In this document: positions 8,467 through 9,955 of the stretch, one piece after another
How positions within the stretch are numbered: position 1 is the stretch's first letter
Layout: each line of letters begins with the position of its first letter
NCBI GenBank assembly: GCA_049514335.1
Contig: JBEKVE010000114.1
Location: 1 to 9,955, forward strand
From: JBEKVE01 sp049514335
GTDB taxonomy: Bacteria > Actinomycetota > Acidimicrobiia > Acidimicrobiales > UBA8190
DNA length: 9,955 nucleotides
Direction of reading: 5' to 3'
The notes under the pieces: model-generated
The model's database searches: none
Told to the model about the DNA's origin: nothing
What the model saw: the letters and a program-made list of their open reading frames with translations, nothing else
Made by a program: the position numbers and the translations under genes

Positions 8467-8521
8467 GGTTCGGACGATCTCCGGCGCTCGGGCGCGCGCC
8501 GGTGGCGGACGGGCACCGGAC

Positions 8522-8537
8522 CTGACACCATCGTCAG
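8522..8537. promoter_or_regulatory. Inverted repeat CTGAC-N6-GTCAG, candidate operator
   Basis: Perfect five-base arms, CTGAC at 8522-8526 and GTCAG at 8533-8537, flank six bases in the divergent promoter region. It overlaps a possible -35 element, as a repressor site would. The arms are short and chance occurrence is possible; no regulator gene lies in the window. Confidence 0.25.
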
Positions 8538-8596
8538 CGAACTTACTACACTGAGCCTCCGCATCCCCACGCCGGGGGACGGGGCATGCGCCTGTC

Positions 8597-8605
8597 AGGA
8601 GGTGA
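8597..8605 (+). promoter_or_regulatory. Near-perfect Shine-Dalgarno site deciding the HDO start
   Basis: AGGAGGTGA matches the 16S rRNA anti-Shine-Dalgarno along nine bases and is followed, four bases later, by GTG at 8610. An in-frame ATG at 8586 would place this site inside the gene, so GTG 8610 is the better start. Confidence 0.85.
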
Positions 8606-8609
8606 CGCC

Positions 8610-9392
8610 GTGACCGAGGGCCGCGAGTTCAAGGACATCCGACGGGGACGTCGTGTGTCGGCCGCCAAGCCGGTCGAGGAATTCATGGAGGAGCTCCAGA
8701 CCCTCCAGACCGAGATCTGTACGGCCAAGAACATGGTGTGGGAGGCCGTGGCGGACGGGAGCCTGTCCGAGGAGTACCTGCAGCGCTTCGCCAAGGAGTA
8801 CTTCTTCCTCGGACGCTTCTACACCTCGGAGTTCGGGTCGCTCGTCTCCAACGCCCCCGACACCGATGCCGTGTCGCTCGGCACGAGCGAGCACTTCGCC
8901 CACTGGCTCCAGAACCTGGCCGACGAGACGGGCTACACCGGGGACGCCAACCACGTCGACATGAAGATCGAGTGGGCCCACCAGCTGGGCATCACCGACG
9001 ACGAGCTCGACGCCTACGTTGCGCTCCCCGAGACGATCGGCACCGTGTTCACCACGCTCTATTACATGCGCCGCTCCTACGAGGAGGGCCTCGCCGCATT
9101 CGGCTGGGCGGGCGAGCGCTTCGCCGCCTCGACCGGGTACGCCAAGAAGATGTACGAGGGCATGCGCGACAACTACGCCATCGAGGTCGAGAACTTCAGG
9201 GTCCACGCCTATGCCGAGGAGGACCACGGCGAGCAGGCCGACTACCTCCTGCGCCAGGTGGTGGAGACCGCCGACCAGCAGCGACGCGTGCGGCGCTGCA
9301 TCGTGCACACCTTCTCGGTCCGCAACCAGCGCACGGTGGCGCTCAACCGCTGGCTCGACGAGCCCGGGGCGCTGCGCCGGGCGCGGGGCTGA
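8610..9392 (+). CDS. Haem-oxygenase-like diiron oxidase/oxygenase (HDO; TenA/PqqC/CADD-like fold), substrate unknown
   Basis: This 260-residue all-helical protein resembles the iron-containing redox enzyme family (UndA, SznF and CADD relatives). Numbered from the GTG, likely metal ligands are E106 (NLADETG) and H115 (ANHVDM), then E169 (WAGERF), H199, E203 and H206 in HAYAEEDH. The last three reproduce the HxxxDxxH spacing of the family, with Glu replacing Asp. Known members use a dinuclear metal centre and oxygen for oxidative decarboxylation, N-oxygenation or self-sacrificing p-aminobenzoate formation; none can be assigned here. A TenA- or PqqC-type non-metal enzyme is the alternative, but the ligand set argues against it. 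A nine-base ribosome site fixes the GTG start. The next gene, a thiolase, begins two bases after the stop, so the two are probably co-translated, linking this enzyme to acyl-CoA metabolism. The N-terminus is charged, with no signal peptide or membrane segment. Confidence 0.78.
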   Translation: MTEGREFKDIRRGRRVSAAKPVEEFMEELQTLQTEICTAKNMVWEAVADGSLSEEYLQRFAKEYFFLGRFYTSEFGSLVSNAPDTDAVSLGTSEHFAHWLQNLADETGYTGDANHVDMKIEWAHQLGITDDELDAYVALPETIGTVFTTLYYMRRSYEEGLAAFGWAGERFAASTGYAKKMYEGMRDNYAIEVENFRVHAYAEEDHGEQADYLLRQVVETADQQRRVRRCIVHTFSVRNQRTVALNRWLDEPGALRRARG

Positions 9393-9394
9393 CG

Positions 9395-9955
9395 ATGGCG
9401 GCTCAGCGCGAAGCGGTCATCGTCGACACGTGTCGCACCGCCTTCGGCAAGCGCGGCGGGGCGCTCGCCAACTGGCACCCCGTCGACCTCCTGGCCCACA
9501 CCCTGTCGCACCTGGTCGGGCGCACGGGGGTCGACCCCGAGCGCGTCGACGACGTGGTGGGCGGATGCGTGTCGCAGGTGGGCGAGCAGTCCACCAACGT
9601 GGCCAGAAACGCCTGGGTGGCGGCCGGCCTCCCCCAGACGGTGCCGGCCACCACCGTCGACCGCCAGTGCGGCTCGTCGCAGCAGGCGGTGCACTTCGCG
9701 GCGGCGGGCGTGGTGGCCGGCCACTACGACCTGGCCATCGCCTGCGGGGTCGAGTCCATGAGCCGGGTGCCGCTCGCCTCCAACGCCAGGGGCGGCACGG
9801 GGCCCTTCCCTCCGTCGTTCCTGGAGGTCCTCGCGGGGCGGCTGTGGCTGCAGGTCCGGGTGGCCCAGCTCCTCGCCGCCCAGTGGAAGATCACGCGCCA
9901 GGACATGGACGAGTCCGCCCTGGAGAGCCATCGCCGGGCGGCGCAGGCCACCGAC
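9395..9955 (+). CDS. Type I thiolase (acetyl-CoA C-acyltransferase, FadA-like), 3' end outside the window
   Basis: The first 187 residues of a classical thiolase are present and the frame is open to the window edge. The opening REAVIVDTCRTAFGKRGG is characteristic. The nucleophile is C92 in DRQCGSSQQAV. The conserved block CGVESMSRVPL is at about 116-126, and the lid region follows (KITRQDMDESALESHRRA). A full protein would be about 385-400 residues, with the remaining GHP and C-terminal Cys motifs beyond the end. It would cleave a 3-oxoacyl-CoA to acetyl-CoA and a shortened acyl-CoA, the last step of beta-oxidation, or run in reverse. The ATG lies two bases after the HDO stop, without a strong ribosome site of its own, so it is probably translated by coupling. 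It is of a different subfamily from the SCP-x-type thiolase in the same window, so the two are not duplicates. Confidence 0.92.
   Translation, partial: MAAQREAVIVDTCRTAFGKRGGALANWHPVDLLAHTLSHLVGRTGVDPERVDDVVGGCVSQVGEQSTNVARNAWVAAGLPQTVPATTVDRQCGSSQQAVHFAAAGVVAGHYDLAIACGVESMSRVPLASNARGGTGPFPPSFLEVLAGRLWLQVRVAQLLAAQWKITRQDMDESALESHRRAAQATD

Larger units (their letters stand above)
8467..8609. promoter_or_regulatory. Divergent intergenic region, probable promoters and operator
   Basis: These 143 bases separate the minus-strand acyl-CoA dehydrogenase group from the plus-strand HDO gene, so at least two promoters must lie here or nearby. The most AT-rich part is around 8539-8552. Candidate plus-strand elements are CTGACA at 8522-8527 and TACACT at 8547-8552, but their 19-base spacing is poor. 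On the minus strand, TAGTAA (8543-8548) is a possible -10. An inverted repeat is listed separately. The promoter calls are weak guesses; the region's role is inferred from gene direction. Confidence 0.45.

Noticed and set aside
8586..8609. ATG at 8586 as the start of the HDO protein
   Set aside because: It would put the nine-base ribosome site at 8597-8605 inside the gene and has no good site of its own. GTG 8610 is better placed.

Overview
The window is gene-dense and very GC-rich, with G or C at most third codon positions. It carries GTG as well as ATG starts, strong Shine-Dalgarno sites and a coenzyme F420-type reductase. This suggests a high-GC actinobacterium (mycobacterium-like, or a less studied lineage such as Acidimicrobiia). 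The lineage is inferred from gene content; no rRNA or other marker gene is present.

Layout. (1) Positions 1-2859, plus strand: the last codons of an unidentified upstream gene, then the two ATPases of a LivG/LivF-type ABC importer, coupled by an overlapping stop/start. The LivF-like protein has an unusual tail of about 110 Ala/Pro-rich residues. A short-chain dehydrogenase (SDR) resembling peroxisomal/actinobacterial 3-hydroxyacyl-CoA or 17-beta-hydroxysteroid dehydrogenases follows. (2) Positions 2863-8466, minus strand, reading from right to left: acyl-CoA dehydrogenase; a two-part protein with a degenerate HMG-CoA-synthase/thiolase-like domain fused to a DUF35 zinc ribbon/OB fold; an SCP-x-type thiolase; a zinc alcohol dehydrogenase; and a Ddn-like F420-dependent reductase. 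The first three are joined by ATGA stop/start overlaps. (3) Positions 8467-8609: a divergent intergenic region, the most likely control point of the right half. (4) Positions 8610-9955, plus strand: a haem-oxygenase-like diiron oxidase/oxygenase (HDO) of unknown substrate, followed two bases later by a classical type I thiolase cut by the window end.

How the genes may work together. Most of the enzymes belong to acyl-CoA chain shortening: dehydrogenation (acyl-CoA dehydrogenase), 3-hydroxyacyl or hydroxyl oxidation (SDR, alcohol dehydrogenase), carbon-carbon cleavage (two thiolases, one paired with a DUF35 protein) and an F420-linked reduction. With the Liv-type importer this looks like uptake and beta-oxidation-like catabolism of an unusual carboxylic acid, such as a steroid side chain, terpenoid, or branched or aromatic acid. 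The mix of thiolase, ddn-like gene, convergent SDR, DUF35 protein, lipid-transfer-type thiolase and acyl-CoA dehydrogenase recalls the cholesterol side-chain region of Mycobacterium tuberculosis, but the substrate is not shown by the sequence. The features most worth a second look are the thiolase plus HMGCS-like/DUF35 fusion pair, the HDO-thiolase pair, and the LivF tail. I see no mobile elements, CRISPR arrays, tRNA or rRNA genes, and no gene-free stretch longer than about 150 bases.
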